Below are positions 15,276-22,242 of a stretch of 52,582 bases of DNA, in pieces. Within the stretch, counting starts at the first letter, position 1, and each line of letters opens with the position of its first letter. The stretch spans positions 1 to 52,582 of IMG/VR virus record IMGVR_UViG_3300042924_001928; one strand, given 5' to 3'. A program made the translations under genes and the position numbers. Below the pieces are notes generated by a model, which ran no database searches, was not told the origin of the DNA, and saw only the letters and a program-made list of their open reading frames with translations. Source of the stretch: a virus.

Positions 15276-15616
15276 TGAGCCCCTCGGTCAATCATGCGAT
15301 TGCTGGCCTCCATGGACCGCCAGACGTCGATTCGGGCCTGGGCTGCCACCATGAGCCACCGCAGGCGTTCTTCTTCCTCTACGGCCGATTTGATGGCCAG
15401 CAGGTGTGCTTTGTAGTTGGGGTCCGCATATGCCTCGCGCTCCTGCGCGTTGACGGCTTCAAACCCATGGGCCAGGGCGGTCTTGCATAGCTCGGCCTTC
15501 ATGGTCTTGCGGTACTCCTCCACGTAGATCCGGTTGGCTCTGGCCTGCGCGTACTTCTTGCTGTTGGCGATCATGAAGTCGATCGCTTCGTTGGGGTCAA
15601 TGATTTTCTCGGACAT
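15272..15616 (-). CDS. Helical unknown protein of the recombination block
   Basis: 114 residues, strongly helical and charged. Blocks include PNEAIDFMIANSKKYAQAR, a basic stretch (YRKTMKAELCKTALAHG) and a long acidic-basic helix (AVEEEERLRWLMVAAQARI). Proteins of this form commonly neighbour recombination genes in proteobacterial phages, but no activity can be read from the sequence. Its stop overlaps the GTG of the Ref-like gene. Confidence 0.7.
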   Translation of the reverse strand: MSEKIIDPNEAIDFMIANSKKYAQARANRIYVEEYRKTMKAELCKTALAHGFEAVNAQEREAYADPNYKAHLLAIKSAVEEEERLRWLMVAAQARIDVWRSMEASNRMIDRGAQ

Positions 15617-15619
15617 GTC

Positions 15620-16099
15620 TCAGCTTTCTGAAATGATGTGAACACCCTTCGGGGGCTTTTCTCCCACTACGCGACGTAACCGCCTTTGAACGGCCGCCTC
15701 GGCGTCGTAGTACTGGCTGTGGGTGAGTCCAGCCAAAACGTCTGCATACGCTGCTCGCAGATCCATCAGTACCGTTACCTCATCGGCATACAGCGCCTTG
15801 GTGCCGCGCTGCCTCGTTCGATCGAGGATCGATATCACGGTCTGCTGCAAGTCATCAATCATGTTGTCTTCATCGCTGGCCACACGCATGCGGACCAGTT
15901 CTTCAAGCATGTTGATGGCGTTGAAAATTGCTTGCCATCCTTGCTTGTCGATGTTGCCCTCACGGGCCTTATTCACAGCGATGTCGACAGGAAATACAAA
16001 CCGGAGCACGTCATCGACGGTTAGCTTAGCGGCGCCTTGCATCGCCATCATGTAGGCCATCGGATTGACGGGCCTCGGTTTGTACTTCTTCTTTTTCAC
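15620..16099 (-). CDS. Helical unknown protein
   Basis: 159 residues with a basic start (MKKKKYKPRPVNPMAYMM), then an all-helical body with buried-type hydrophobic spacing (AIFNAINMLEELVRMR, ADEVTVLMDLRAAYADVLAG) and an Arg-rich C-terminal helix (AVQRRLRRVVGE). The shape recalls other betaproteobacterial phage proteins of unknown role. Lies between the signal-peptide gene and the recombination cluster, 3-4 bp from each neighbour. Confidence 0.7.
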   Translation of the reverse strand: MKKKKYKPRPVNPMAYMMAMQGAAKLTVDDVLRFVFPVDIAVNKAREGNIDKQGWQAIFNAINMLEELVRMRVASDEDNMIDDLQQTVISILDRTRQRGTKALYADEVTVLMDLRAAYADVLAGLTHSQYYDAEAAVQRRLRRVVGEKPPKGVHIISES

Positions 16100-16102
16100 G
16101 TC

Positions 16103-16309
16103 TCACCGAATCGAGTACGGGCAGTAGCTGGTGAAGATGCGGGTCGTGGTGTACGAGCACGCATAGTCCACGCAATAGGTGCCGATGTATCGAGCGCCTT
16201 GCTGGGTGCTCACAAAATCACAGGAAACCAACGTACCAGCACGCGCAAACGCCAACGGAGCAGCAAAGACGCTCGTGGCGGCAATCAGTACAGCAATCAA
16301 GGTTTTCAT
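16103..16309 (-). CDS. Small exported protein with four cysteines
   Basis: 68 residues from the ATG that overlaps the RusA stop (TGATG), with GAGGAG upstream. Residues 1-23 are a typical Sec signal peptide (one Lys, hydrophobic core, AFA before the likely cut). The mature ~45 residues contain four Cys (30, 46, 51, 63) and many Thr/Tyr, consistent with two disulfides in the periplasm. Placing an exported peptide inside a DNA-metabolism operon is unusual; a host-envelope or superinfection role is possible but unproven. Confidence 0.65.
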   Translation of the reverse strand: MKTLIAVLIAATSVFAAPLAFARAGTLVSCDFVSTQQGARYIGTYCVDYACSYTTTRIFTSYCPYSIR

Positions 16310-16683
16310 CACTCTTCTCCTCTTTCGATCTCAACGATCATGGCTCCCGGCTTTTTTCCGAACCTTCGGAAGACTTGCACGGGCTGAAACTGAAAGTCAT
16401 CGACCTTCAGGGCTTGCGCGACACCGTCCAGCGCAGACTTCGCTGCGGACAGACAGTTGTCGGCATCTCGCTTACGCTTGTCCGGCATCAAAAAGGTCAC
16501 CGTTACGCGCAGATCTTTGGTGGTCGGCTCCCAGTTCTTTGCCTGGAGCTTGGTCAGCAGAAAGCTCGACGTCACTGCTTCGGTTTTGGCCTTGTACATC
16601 GACCCCCAGTGCTTGCCCTTGGTTCGATTGGGGAACAGTTCTGGGCTGGGGAAGGCCAAGTGGATTGTGAATACGCTCTTCAT
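16309..16683 (-). CDS. rusA: RusA-family Holliday junction resolvase
   Basis: 124 residues, the usual length (~120). Family hallmarks: a strand-rich start with FPSPELFPNRTKGKHW, then VTVTFLMPDKRKRDADN (acidic Asp68, Asp73, Asp75), then KSALDGVAQALKVDD with Asp86 and the Asp95-Asp96 pair, and FGKKPGAMIVEIE as the last strand. RusA dimers cut four-way junctions to resolve recombination and replication branches before packaging. The gene sits between the small zinc/replication genes and the exported peptide. Confidence 0.88.
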   Translation of the reverse strand: MKSVFTIHLAFPSPELFPNRTKGKHWGSMYKAKTEAVTSSFLLTKLQAKNWEPTTKDLRVTVTFLMPDKRKRDADNCLSAAKSALDGVAQALKVDDFQFQPVQVFRRFGKKPGAMIVEIERGEE

Positions 16684-16694
16684 TCATTCGCTTC

Positions 16695-16955
16695 CTAAGA
16701 TCGGCCAAAGCGGCGGAGCCACGAATACGCTCTAAATCCTCGCAAATCTTCGACCACCACTGTCTCGCCCCACTGGCTCCAAGTTGTTTTGTCTTCTCGT
16801 GGTATCGGCGTATCCAGTCCCTCGCCTCGCACTGCCTCTGCCATTCCAAGGTCTCCGGTGAGATGGAGGGCGGCATTGATTTGGGCCAGACTAATGCTGG
16901 ACCCATTCCCTTCCCGGACCTTGTTGAGGATTGCTTGCGCTTCAATCTTCGTCAT
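16695..16955 (-). CDS. Small unknown protein
   Basis: 86 residues. Helical N-terminus (TKIEAQAILNKVREG, SISLAQINAALHLTG) and a strand-rich, Trp-containing end (TTWSQWGETVVVEDLRGF). Similar in layout to small phage proteins placed beside DUF1376 replication genes. It overlaps the zinc-protein gene by 14 bp. Function unknown. Confidence 0.65.
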   Translation of the reverse strand: MTKIEAQAILNKVREGNGSSISLAQINAALHLTGDLGMAEAVRGEGLDTPIPREDKTTWSQWGETVVVEDLRGFRAYSWLRRFGRS

Positions 16956-17352
16956 CCCGATGCCTTAGCGCGTCGCGCCAGAGTTGTTTTTGAACGATGC
17001 TGATCCTTTCACCAGCCTCTTCTTTCGCTTTCAGCTTGTAAGCCCAGCTTCGGTCTAATCCACGATCACCGCGGGCAAAAGACTTGAAGTCTGCAAGGGC
17101 CTTACGTCTCTCCTCTGAGAGCGCACCTCCCTGAGACTTGGCCTCAGGCTTTGACGGCGTCTTACCCATGCGAAGCTCGCTGGTGATCCGCGGCCAATCG
17201 ACGGGCTCAGAGTAGTGATGCCACCGGCACAGCTTGCCCTTGGCGTCATTGATGATCCAGCGGTTTGGACATCCACTGGCTTGGCACATGGTCTGCTGGA
17301 CCTCAGAGTCCTGGGCGTCGACCACTTTGACGTCTGCTTTTACGAAGCTCAT
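16942..17352 (-). CDS. Zinc-finger-like protein next to replication gene
   Basis: 136 residues from the ATG overlapping the DUF1376 stop (ATGA). A Cys/His cluster lies at 23-46: Cys23, Cys28, then Cys42, His45 and His46 (CQASGCPNRW, GKLCRWHH), spaced for one zinc ion. A Lys/Arg-rich helical C-terminus follows (SEERRKALADFKSFARG). Tight coupling to the replication protein suggests a joint role, for example helicase or primase recruitment; this is inferred from context only. Confidence 0.65.
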   Translation of the reverse strand: MSFVKADVKVVDAQDSEVQQTMCQASGCPNRWIINDAKGKLCRWHHYSEPVDWPRITSELRMGKTPSKPEAKSQGGALSEERRKALADFKSFARGDRGLDRSWAYKLKAKEEAGERISIVQKQLWRDALRHRDDED

Positions 17353-18137
17353 TTTTGGTACTTCCCATCGATGATCTTGGCAAAGTTCGCCGGGTTGACG
17401 ATCCATTCGAGGTCAGGACGCCACACACGGCCGTTGGACTCGAACCCCTGCGCCAGCTTAGTCTCGTTGGCCACGTAGGCAAAGAACCCATCCCACCACT
17501 CAAGGCCCGCGGCGCGGGTTTTGTAGCCGTTAGGGCTGTAGCTGGATGGTTTGGCTGCCTGTACCCACCTAGCCCTCAAATGAGCCGCTCTGGTGCCCTC
17601 CCAGACCCTTGGCTGCGGCAGATGCTCCAGGTGTTTCCTGTACAGATTCAAAATCTCCTGCTGCGGGCAGGGCGGGAACGGAGTTCCCGACAAAGAAGCG
17701 TTAGCTTCTTCTATCTGGTTCTTGGTTATTGGTTCTTGGTTCTTGGTTGGTTGAACGTCCGTTGCGATATCCGTTGAACGTCCGTTGGAACGGGCGTTGG
17801 CTCTGCGTTCAGCGGATGCCTTACCGGCCTTGGACGCCTGCTCAACCTTTGATCGATAGTGGCCAATCTCCGCCTCAATGCGCGAGTGCCACCAGCCAGC
17901 GTCGGACTTCTCAAAAAACTCGTTGAGCACGTCTCGGATCGTGGCCAGATGCTCCCGCATGCGAATCAGGCGGCCGATGTCGTTCACGTCCAGCGGCAGG
18001 GGCTTTTCGTGCAGGTAGCACCAGTCGAGCATGCGCCGGTAGGCGATGTCCTCCAGGGGCTCCAAATGCCCAGTGTGGGACTGATAGTCCCCTATGTTGA
18101 ACAGGTAGTAATGCATTCCCTCATCCCAATCTCCCAT
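17349..18137 (-). CDS. DUF1376 (YdaU-like) replication protein
   Basis: 262 residues. Residues 8-100 carry the DUF1376 signature: MHYYLFNIGDYQSHTGHL, LEDIAYRRMLDWCYLHEKPL, and a VLNEFFEK helix. Then comes a basic Ala/Arg/Ser-rich linker with repeated 'KNQ' (~110-145) and a C-terminal domain (~155-262) rich in Trp. Proteins of this family sit where phages keep a replication initiator and are thought to load the host replisome. The start is uncertain: the ATG at residue 8 begins the conserved domain and is equally plausible. Confidence 0.8.
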   Translation of the reverse strand: MGDWDEGMHYYLFNIGDYQSHTGHLEPLEDIAYRRMLDWCYLHEKPLPLDVNDIGRLIRMREHLATIRDVLNEFFEKSDAGWWHSRIEAEIGHYRSKVEQASKAGKASAERRANARSNGRSTDIATDVQPTKNQEPITKNQIEEANASLSGTPFPPCPQQEILNLYRKHLEHLPQPRVWEGTRAAHLRARWVQAAKPSSYSPNGYKTRAAGLEWWDGFFAYVANETKLAQGFESNGRVWRPDLEWIVNPANFAKIIDGKYQK

Positions 18138-18225
18138 CCCAAAAGGAGAACCAACGGCAGGCGGGGATGGGATCGCTTTTCGGCGGGGTAGCTACTCCCC
18201 ACCTAGCCGTGGCTCGAATCAAATC

Positions 18226-18429
18226 TTAGTCTCCAAACAGGTCGGGCCGGATCTCTTTCCTGGTCACCAGACCCTGTGTTGCTTCTTCGATACGTTTGGC
18301 CAAGTAGGCGGAACACTTCGCCTTGCCGCTGATGATCGATGCCATCCACGCCTGCGTGATGCCCAGGTACTCGGCCATCTCTTTCTTGGCGCCAATTGGC
18401 TCGTCTTTGAAGTATTCGGAAAGTGTCAT
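18226..18429 (-). CDS. Cro/YdaS-like helix-turn-helix regulator
   Basis: 67 residues. A helix-turn-helix spans ~13-45: PIGAKKEMAEYLGITQAWMA, with a recognition helix in QAWMASIISGKAKCS, then LAKRIEEATQG. This is the build of YdaS/Cro-type repressors encoded next to divergent early promoters. It is first in the leftward run and transcribed away from the operator region at 18,461-18,516, so it most likely represses that region, including its own promoter. No second, CI-like repressor is present. Confidence 0.8.
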   Translation of the reverse strand: MTLSEYFKDEPIGAKKEMAEYLGITQAWMASIISGKAKCSAYLAKRIEEATQGLVTRKEIRPDLFGD

Positions 18430-18460
18430 AGTGGCATCAAGTTTAAGGCATTGTTGAAGA

Positions 18461-18516
18461 CACTTTCAAGTCTACATGAAAAAAGTGTTTGACATCAACT
18501 TGAAAAGTGAGGTCAA
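18461..18516. promoter_or_regulatory. Divergent operator region with two inverted repeats
   Basis: Two imperfect palindromes lie between the leftward regulator and the rightward early genes. The first has arms CACTTT (18,461-18,466) and AAAGTG (18,482-18,487), with inner TTCA/TGAA. The second has arms TTGACATCA (18,489-18,497) and TGAGGTCAA (18,508-18,516), eight of nine positions complementary. CACTTTCAAGT also recurs inverted as ACTTGAAAAGTG (18,498-18,509). These are likely binding sites of the 67-residue regulator. Confidence 0.6.
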
Positions 18517-18518
18517 AT
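18489..18518 (+). promoter_or_regulatory. Early rightward promoter
   Basis: A perfect -35 TTGACA at 18,489-18,494 is followed after 18 bp by TCAAAT (18,513-18,518), four of six matches to the -10 consensus. The second operator palindrome covers exactly this stretch, so repressor binding would block polymerase. The first gene begins at 18,560 behind an AAAGGA site. Confidence 0.6.
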
Positions 18519-18559
18519 AGCAGTGCGCCAATGAGGCGTTTCATTGAAAGGAATGACTG

Positions 18560-18799
18560 ATGGAAGAGCAAAAACAGGAGCACGACGCTCCTAACCGGCT
18601 GGTCCCTTACAACACCGGCAAGGTCCTAATTGGCTCACGCTATGAGCCACCCCGCAAGTACACGATGTCCAGAGACGCCGAGATCATTCAGGCGGCCTTC
18701 CTGGGGCGTCGCCGCGGAATCATCAACAAACCCAACGTCATGACCGCCGCCATCTGGGCGATCTTTGTGTTGGCCATGGTCTTGTGGGTGACGCGATGA
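18560..18799 (+). CDS. Small single-span membrane protein, first early gene
   Basis: 79 residues: a polar, charged N-terminal ~57 residues (with MSRDAEIIQAAFLGRRRG) and one C-terminal transmembrane helix (TAAIWAIFVLAMVLWVTR). AAAGGA lies seven bases before the ATG. Being the first gene behind the repressed early promoter suggests a function needed at once after entry, such as membrane-associated exclusion; the sequence itself gives no function. Confidence 0.7.
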   Translation: MEEQKQEHDAPNRLVPYNTGKVLIGSRYEPPRKYTMSRDAEIIQAAFLGRRRGIINKPNVMTAAIWAIFVLAMVLWVTR

Positions 18800-18984
18800 A
18801 CGAGCGGCCAGACTTCAACCATACCGAGCAGCAGGAGTACGACGAGTGGATCTCTGATCCTGTCGCTCAGGCGGAGTACCAGAAGTGGAAACTCCGAGAC
18901 GAACTGCGAAGAGCAGGTTTACCAGACCCAATGTCAGCCTCATTCACCGAGGCGTTCACTAACTTTTTTAAGGATTGCAAATGA
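18796..18984 (+). CDS. Small acidic unknown protein
   Basis: 62 residues from the ATG that overlaps the previous stop (ATGA); an upstream in-frame GTG is less likely. Contains TEQQEYDEWISDPVAQAEYQ and a helical KLRDELRRAGL. Ends in an ATGA overlap with the SSB-like gene, so translation is coupled. Function unknown. Confidence 0.65.
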   Translation: MNERPDFNHTEQQEYDEWISDPVAQAEYQKWKLRDELRRAGLPDPMSASFTEAFTNFFKDCK

Positions 18985-19625
18985 GCTTCTTCGTCACTAA
19001 CACCAGCAAAGAATTTGTTTTGGTTCCCCCGGGTTCACACTTGGCACGCTGCTACCGCATCGTTGATCTTGGCTCCCAGAAGTCTGAGTACATGGGCCGC
19101 ATCAAGCAGCTTCGCAAGATCATGATTGGTTGGGAGATCCACGGGGAAGCCGAAGACGGGACGCCGCTGTTGACCGATAAGGGCGAGCCCATGGCAATCT
19201 TCAAGAACTACACCCACTCATGGGGTGAAAACTCAACCCTTCGCAAGGATCTTCAGTCCTGGCGCGGTAAGCCCTGGACGGATCAGGAGGCAGAGAAGTT
19301 CGACATCGAGCGGCTCCTGAATCAGTGGTGCATGCTGAACGTCATCCATCGCCCGGGCCAGAACAACAAGATCTACGCCAACGTGGATTCGGTCACGCCG
19401 GTGCACCCCATCATCAAGCAGCGCGGGTTCCCTGAAGGGTTCAATGACGTTCAGGTTTTCAATCTGGAGACCCCGGACTGGGAACTGTTCGAGACGTTCA
19501 GCCAGGGCTTGAAAACGAAGATCGAGAACTCTCCGGAGTTCAAGGCACTTCGTAACCCCGGTGAGGCATCTGCCCCCAGCAAGGGCAAGAGCCTGCAAGA
19601 TCTTGACGACGATATCCCGTTCTGA
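18981..19625 (+). CDS. NGO0469-like, single-strand-DNA-binding-type protein
   Basis: 214 residues from the ATG overlapping the previous stop. The body matches the NGO0469 family found in betaproteobacterial phages: GSHLARCYRIVDLGSQ, RKIMIGWEIHGE, FKNYTHSW, LRKDLQSWRGKPWT, then CMLNVIHR and NKIYANVDSVTP. The strand pattern suits an OB-like fold. The C-terminus is SSB-like: a disordered Ser/Ala/Lys stretch ending DDDIPF, the acidic, aromatic tip by which bacterial SSB recruits repair partners. It is followed by a PD-(D/E)XK nuclease. ssDNA binding is inferred. Confidence 0.75.
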   Translation: MSFFVTNTSKEFVLVPPGSHLARCYRIVDLGSQKSEYMGRIKQLRKIMIGWEIHGEAEDGTPLLTDKGEPMAIFKNYTHSWGENSTLRKDLQSWRGKPWTDQEAEKFDIERLLNQWCMLNVIHRPGQNNKIYANVDSVTPVHPIIKQRGFPEGFNDVQVFNLETPDWELFETFSQGLKTKIENSPEFKALRNPGEASAPSKGKSLQDLDDDIPF

Positions 19626-19627
19626 TC

Positions 19628-19963
19628 ATGCAGCACGACCTTTTCACACCACCCACGGGGCTTGAGATAGGTCACGCAAAGGCCCATCAAGCAGCCGAGC
19701 ACGCCGGAACTGAGTGGCAGCAGATGGCGTATCGGGCTTTCTTGGCCTATGCGAGGACGCACAAGCACTTCACAACGGAAGAGGTTAGAGAGGCTTACCC
19801 CGACCTTCCTCCTCCGCCCGACAAGCGGGCCTGGGGGCATATTGCTCTACTGGCAAAGAGAAACCAAAAAGTCGTTGGGGCTTCGTTCACCCGAGCGAAG
19901 AGTAAATCCGTTCACGGCATGGTCGTCACGCTGTGGGCATCACAAATTTGCGAGGAAGCATGA
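19628..19963 (+). CDS. Winged-helix-like unknown protein of the early replication block
   Basis: 111 residues. Helices AAEHAGTEWQQMAYRAFLAY and FTTEEVREAYPDL, then RAWGHIALLAKRNQKVVGAS with a strand pair (SVHGMVVTLWA) give a winged-helix-like order. Proteins with this HA...W...FTTE...RAWG pattern recur in phage replication regions, but their activity is not known to me. The stop overlaps the nuclease start. Confidence 0.65.
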   Translation: MQHDLFTPPTGLEIGHAKAHQAAEHAGTEWQQMAYRAFLAYARTHKHFTTEEVREAYPDLPPPPDKRAWGHIALLAKRNQKVVGASFTRAKSKSVHGMVVTLWASQICEEA

Positions 19964-20724
19964 TCGTAGCTAGAGCATCAGAATCCCTTCACTGGTACCG
20001 CCGAGATGGCACCCCGCAGTACACGGTGAAGGCCAAAGACGGTTCCGACCGCCCGACGACCCTTAGGGACGCCAGAAAGATGGATCTGGTCCCTTCGGTC
20101 ACCACCATCATCAAATGCGCCGCCAGCCCCGGTTTAGAGGCTTGGAAGATCCAGCAGATGATGTTGGCTGCCATGACGCTGCCGCGGGCGGCCGATGAGG
20201 CAGAAGATCTGTACATCCAGCGAGTCATTGCTGACTCAAAGGAGCAAGGCAGGAAGGCGGCCGAACGAGGCACTGAGATTCACGCCGCTCTTGAGAGCTA
20301 TTTCGAGACAGGCGTACTGACGGCCTCCCATGGGAATTTTCAGTCTTCAGTTGAAGATGCCGTGATCCGGGTGTTCGGAGACCGGCACTGGAGCACAGAG
20401 AAGGCTTTTGCTCATGAGGCTGGTTTTGGCGGAAAGATTGACCTTCACACTACCGACAACGACGGTGTCGTCATCGACTTCAAGACCAAAGAATTTACCC
20501 AGGACAACATTGAAAAGATCTCTGGGTATGACGAAAACCTGATGCAGCTTGCCGCCTATCGGGTTGGTTTGAATCTTCCCCGCGCACGGTGCGCCAACGT
20601 GTTTGTTTCGGTCACCGAGCCGGGTCTAGTCAAGGTCTATGAATGGGAGCCGGAGGATCTGGACCGTGGCTGGAAGATGTTCGAGGCTCTCATGAAGTAC
20701 TGGTACGCAAAAAGCAATCTATGA
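19960..20724 (+). CDS. PD-(D/E)XK (RecB/Cas4-like) exonuclease
   Basis: 254 residues from the ATG overlapping the upstream stop. Nuclease motifs are in order: GTEIHAALESYF with His108; GGKIDLHTTDNDGVVIDFKTK giving Asp161, Asp173 and Lys175 (the D-xK core); and QLAAY (Gln196-Tyr200), the RecB-family motif IV. Length fits phage exonucleases of this superfamily. Beside the SSB-like protein it could form a recombination pair, though no annealing protein of RecT or Erf type is recognisable nearby. Confidence 0.85.
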   Translation: MIVARASESLHWYRRDGTPQYTVKAKDGSDRPTTLRDARKMDLVPSVTTIIKCAASPGLEAWKIQQMMLAAMTLPRAADEAEDLYIQRVIADSKEQGRKAAERGTEIHAALESYFETGVLTASHGNFQSSVEDAVIRVFGDRHWSTEKAFAHEAGFGGKIDLHTTDNDGVVIDFKTKEFTQDNIEKISGYDENLMQLAAYRVGLNLPRARCANVFVSVTEPGLVKVYEWEPEDLDRGWKMFEALMKYWYAKSNL

Positions 20725-20736
20725 AAGGACTCTCAC

Positions 20737-20955
20737 ATGGCAACTAAACGCATCTATCTCGTAGCAACCCCGGACGGCACGATTCGTCTGGTCAATGCAT
20801 CCCTGCGCCAGCAGGCACTGTCTCACGTGGCCAACAGCATGTTCACCGTGCGGGTGGCATCTCAACGGGATCTGGTCGACTCCCTGCAAAAAGGCGTGCA
20901 GGTCGAAAACTACCGCGACCCTGACCAGGGCGATCTCCTGAAGGAGGGTGCATGA
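20737..20955 (+). CDS. Small conserved-type phage protein, unknown
   Basis: 72 residues: RIYLVATPDGTIRLVNASLRQQALSH, then AVHV-type strand (SMFTVRVAS) and a helix (QRDLVDSLQKGVQVENY). The same short fold is common among mobile elements of Betaproteobacteria. GAAAGGA stands before the ATG. Function unknown. Confidence 0.7.
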   Translation: MATKRIYLVATPDGTIRLVNASLRQQALSHVANSMFTVRVASQRDLVDSLQKGVQVENYRDPDQGDLLKEGA

Positions 20956-21122
20956 AAACCGATACCTGGGGCCTCGTCTGGGTGGCCTGGACAGTGCTGG
21001 CATGGATTACGCACGTCATCGTCTCCATCAGCAGCAGCAAGTGGATTTTGCTTCTGGTCGGAGCCATCTTCTTCCCGGTTGGCTGTGTGCATGGCACCGG
21101 CGTCTGGTTTGGGCTTTTTTAG
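20952..21122 (+). CDS. 56-residue membrane protein with two spans
   Basis: Starts at an ATG overlapping the previous stop (ATGA), with AAGGAGG just upstream. Two hydrophobic spans: Trp-rich WGLVWVAWTVLAWITHVIV, then WILLLVGAIFFPVGCVHG, ending GVWFGLF. N-terminal MKTD suggests both ends on the same side. Its place in the early cluster argues against a lysis role; a host membrane target is possible. Confidence 0.65.
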   Translation: MKTDTWGLVWVAWTVLAWITHVIVSISSSKWILLLVGAIFFPVGCVHGTGVWFGLF

Positions 21123-21131
21123 GAAAAGAAC

Positions 21132-21332
21132 ATGACTCCAACCATGTACCTCCGGTTTGTCGAGCAAGACATTGCCGAACCCCATCCCACCCAGGCTGAT
21201 GTGTCCGTGATCAAGCGGTCGCGGGTGCTCCAGCAGTTCTGGGAAACACCCAAAGGCGCTGAGGTTCTTGAGGATGAATTCGTCAAGATTTACGGCATCT
21301 GGAGAAACATTCCACTCGTGGTGAACAAATGA
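21132..21332 (+). CDS. Small unknown early protein
   Basis: 66 residues with YLRFVEQDIAEPHPTQAD, a helix (VSVIKRSRVLQQFW), and EDEFVKIYGIWRNIPLVV. AGGAAAAG precedes the ATG. The stop overlaps the next gene. Function unknown. Confidence 0.65.
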   Translation: MTPTMYLRFVEQDIAEPHPTQADVSVIKRSRVLQQFWETPKGAEVLEDEFVKIYGIWRNIPLVVNK

Positions 21333-21574
21333 CTGAAAAGAAACAGCCCAAAATTGAACTGACCCCGGAAGAGGTCAAAAATGCCTTCCGCCTTATCTAC
21401 CTGGAGGAGAACTACGCCTTTCTGGAAGATGATTTGATCAAGCTGGCTAATGGATTTATTGCGTCGGCCGAGAATAAAATTCGTAAGGCAGAATTGGCCG
21501 AGTGCGTGGAATTTGTCCGGAGCTTGAACACTCACGTGGCCAAGGCCCTGGACGAGAAGCGCAGGGTTCCATGA
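21329..21574 (+). CDS. Small helical early protein, unknown
   Basis: 81 residues, almost entirely helical and charged (EEVKNAFRLIYLEENYAFLE, DDLIKLANGFIASAENKIRK). Starts by a 4-bp overlap with the upstream gene and ends by a 4-bp overlap with the next. Function unknown. Confidence 0.65.
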   Translation: MTEKKQPKIELTPEEVKNAFRLIYLEENYAFLEDDLIKLANGFIASAENKIRKAELAECVEFVRSLNTHVAKALDEKRRVP

Positions 21575-21795
21575 CGCCCGAGGAGTTCATCACCGCCCTG
21601 GCTGGAGAAGGCTGGACGGCTGATCAACTCCCGGACCTTGTCGTGATCATCGGTCAGGCACAGGAAGACGCCAAGCGGTATCGTGAGATGCGGGCAAGTC
21701 TTGCATCTGGTTCCGAGACGTTCATCGCCAGAAGGAGTGATATCTGTGAAATTGATCGATTGGTTAAAGCGGCAAGAGTCAACGGACTTCTTTGA
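21571..21795 (+). CDS. Small helical early protein, unknown
   Basis: 74 residues from the ATG that overlaps the previous stop. Helical and Ala-rich (PEEFITALAGEGWTADQL, IIGQAQEDAKRYREMR). The last 50 bases overlap the start of the next gene in another frame. Function unknown. Confidence 0.6.
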   Translation: MTPEEFITALAGEGWTADQLPDLVVIIGQAQEDAKRYREMRASLASGSETFIARRSDICEIDRLVKAARVNGLL

Positions 21796-21946
21796 TTACT
21801 CCACCATCCTTTTGCGCGTGGAGGTTTTGGAGCGCGAACTTAGTGACGCCTGTCTTCATCAGGAATTCGACAAGGTTCCGGCCTTGGCCGATGAACTGGT
21901 GGAGCAGGCTTTGCTGCTCAAAAAGTGGGTCAAAACTCAAAAATGA
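21746..21946 (+). CDS. Small helical early protein with GTG start, unknown
   Basis: 66 residues from a GTG with AAGGAG eight bases upstream; longer in-frame starts have no such site. Overlaps the previous gene by 50 bp. Contains DWLKRQESTDFFDYSTILL and an acidic helix (ELVEQALLLKKWVKTQK). Function unknown. Confidence 0.6.
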   Translation: MKLIDWLKRQESTDFFDYSTILLRVEVLERELSDACLHQEFDKVPALADELVEQALLLKKWVKTQK

Positions 21947-22167
21947 TCCTGCTCAAGATCAACAGCAGGGGTTTGCTGGAAGGCAATTGGGACGAAATTG
22001 CTGAACTGGCAGAAGCCTACGATCATGGCTGTAGGTCTGAGGAAGCCTACAAAAGCAAGATCGTCTCGTTGATTTTTGACCGCGGTTATGAGCAGGCCAT
22101 GTCCGAGATCGAAGAGGTCAATAAGCGGACCGTGCTGCTGCTGACCTGCACTGCCGGATCGGCATAA
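21943..22167 (+). CDS. Last early gene, small unknown protein
   Basis: 74 residues from the ATG overlapping the previous stop. A short strand (MILLKINSRG) leads into acidic helices (WDEIAELAEAYDHG, YEQAMSEIEEVNKR) and a C-terminal hydrophobic TVLLLTCTAG. Its stop codon runs into the terminator shared with the converging late operon. Confidence 0.6.
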   Translation: MILLKINSRGLLEGNWDEIAELAEAYDHGCRSEEAYKSKIVSLIFDRGYEQAMSEIEEVNKRTVLLLTCTAGSA

Positions 22168-22189
22168 AAAAGCCCCGGCGAACCGGGGC
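22166..22189 (-). terminator. Strong intrinsic terminator of the leftward structural operon
   Basis: Read leftward: GCCCCGG-TTCG-CCGGGGC followed by TTTTTT. The stem is at 22,172-22,189 and the T-run at 22,166-22,171. It ends the long structural operon after the transglycosylase gene. On the other strand the same hairpin has no U-tract, so it would stop rightward early transcription less well. Confidence 0.85.
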
Positions 22190-22242
22190 AATCCTCTCAC
22201 ATGGCAACTGCTTGAGGCAAAGAAGACGCCTCATGCTATCTC

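Noticed and set aside
16472-16945. 157-codon minus-strand frame overlapping rusA and its neighbour
   Set aside because: It spans two better supported genes in another frame and has no recognised motif or ribosome site.
18138-18225. GGGGTAG/CTACTCCCC near-palindrome as a terminator or operator
   Set aside because: No U-tract on either strand and one base out of register; too weak to annotate as a functional site.
18226-18429. Evidence of lysogeny from the helix-turn-helix gene
   Set aside because: A Cro/YdaS-like regulator alone does not show lysogeny; no integrase, excisionase or CI-type repressor is present.
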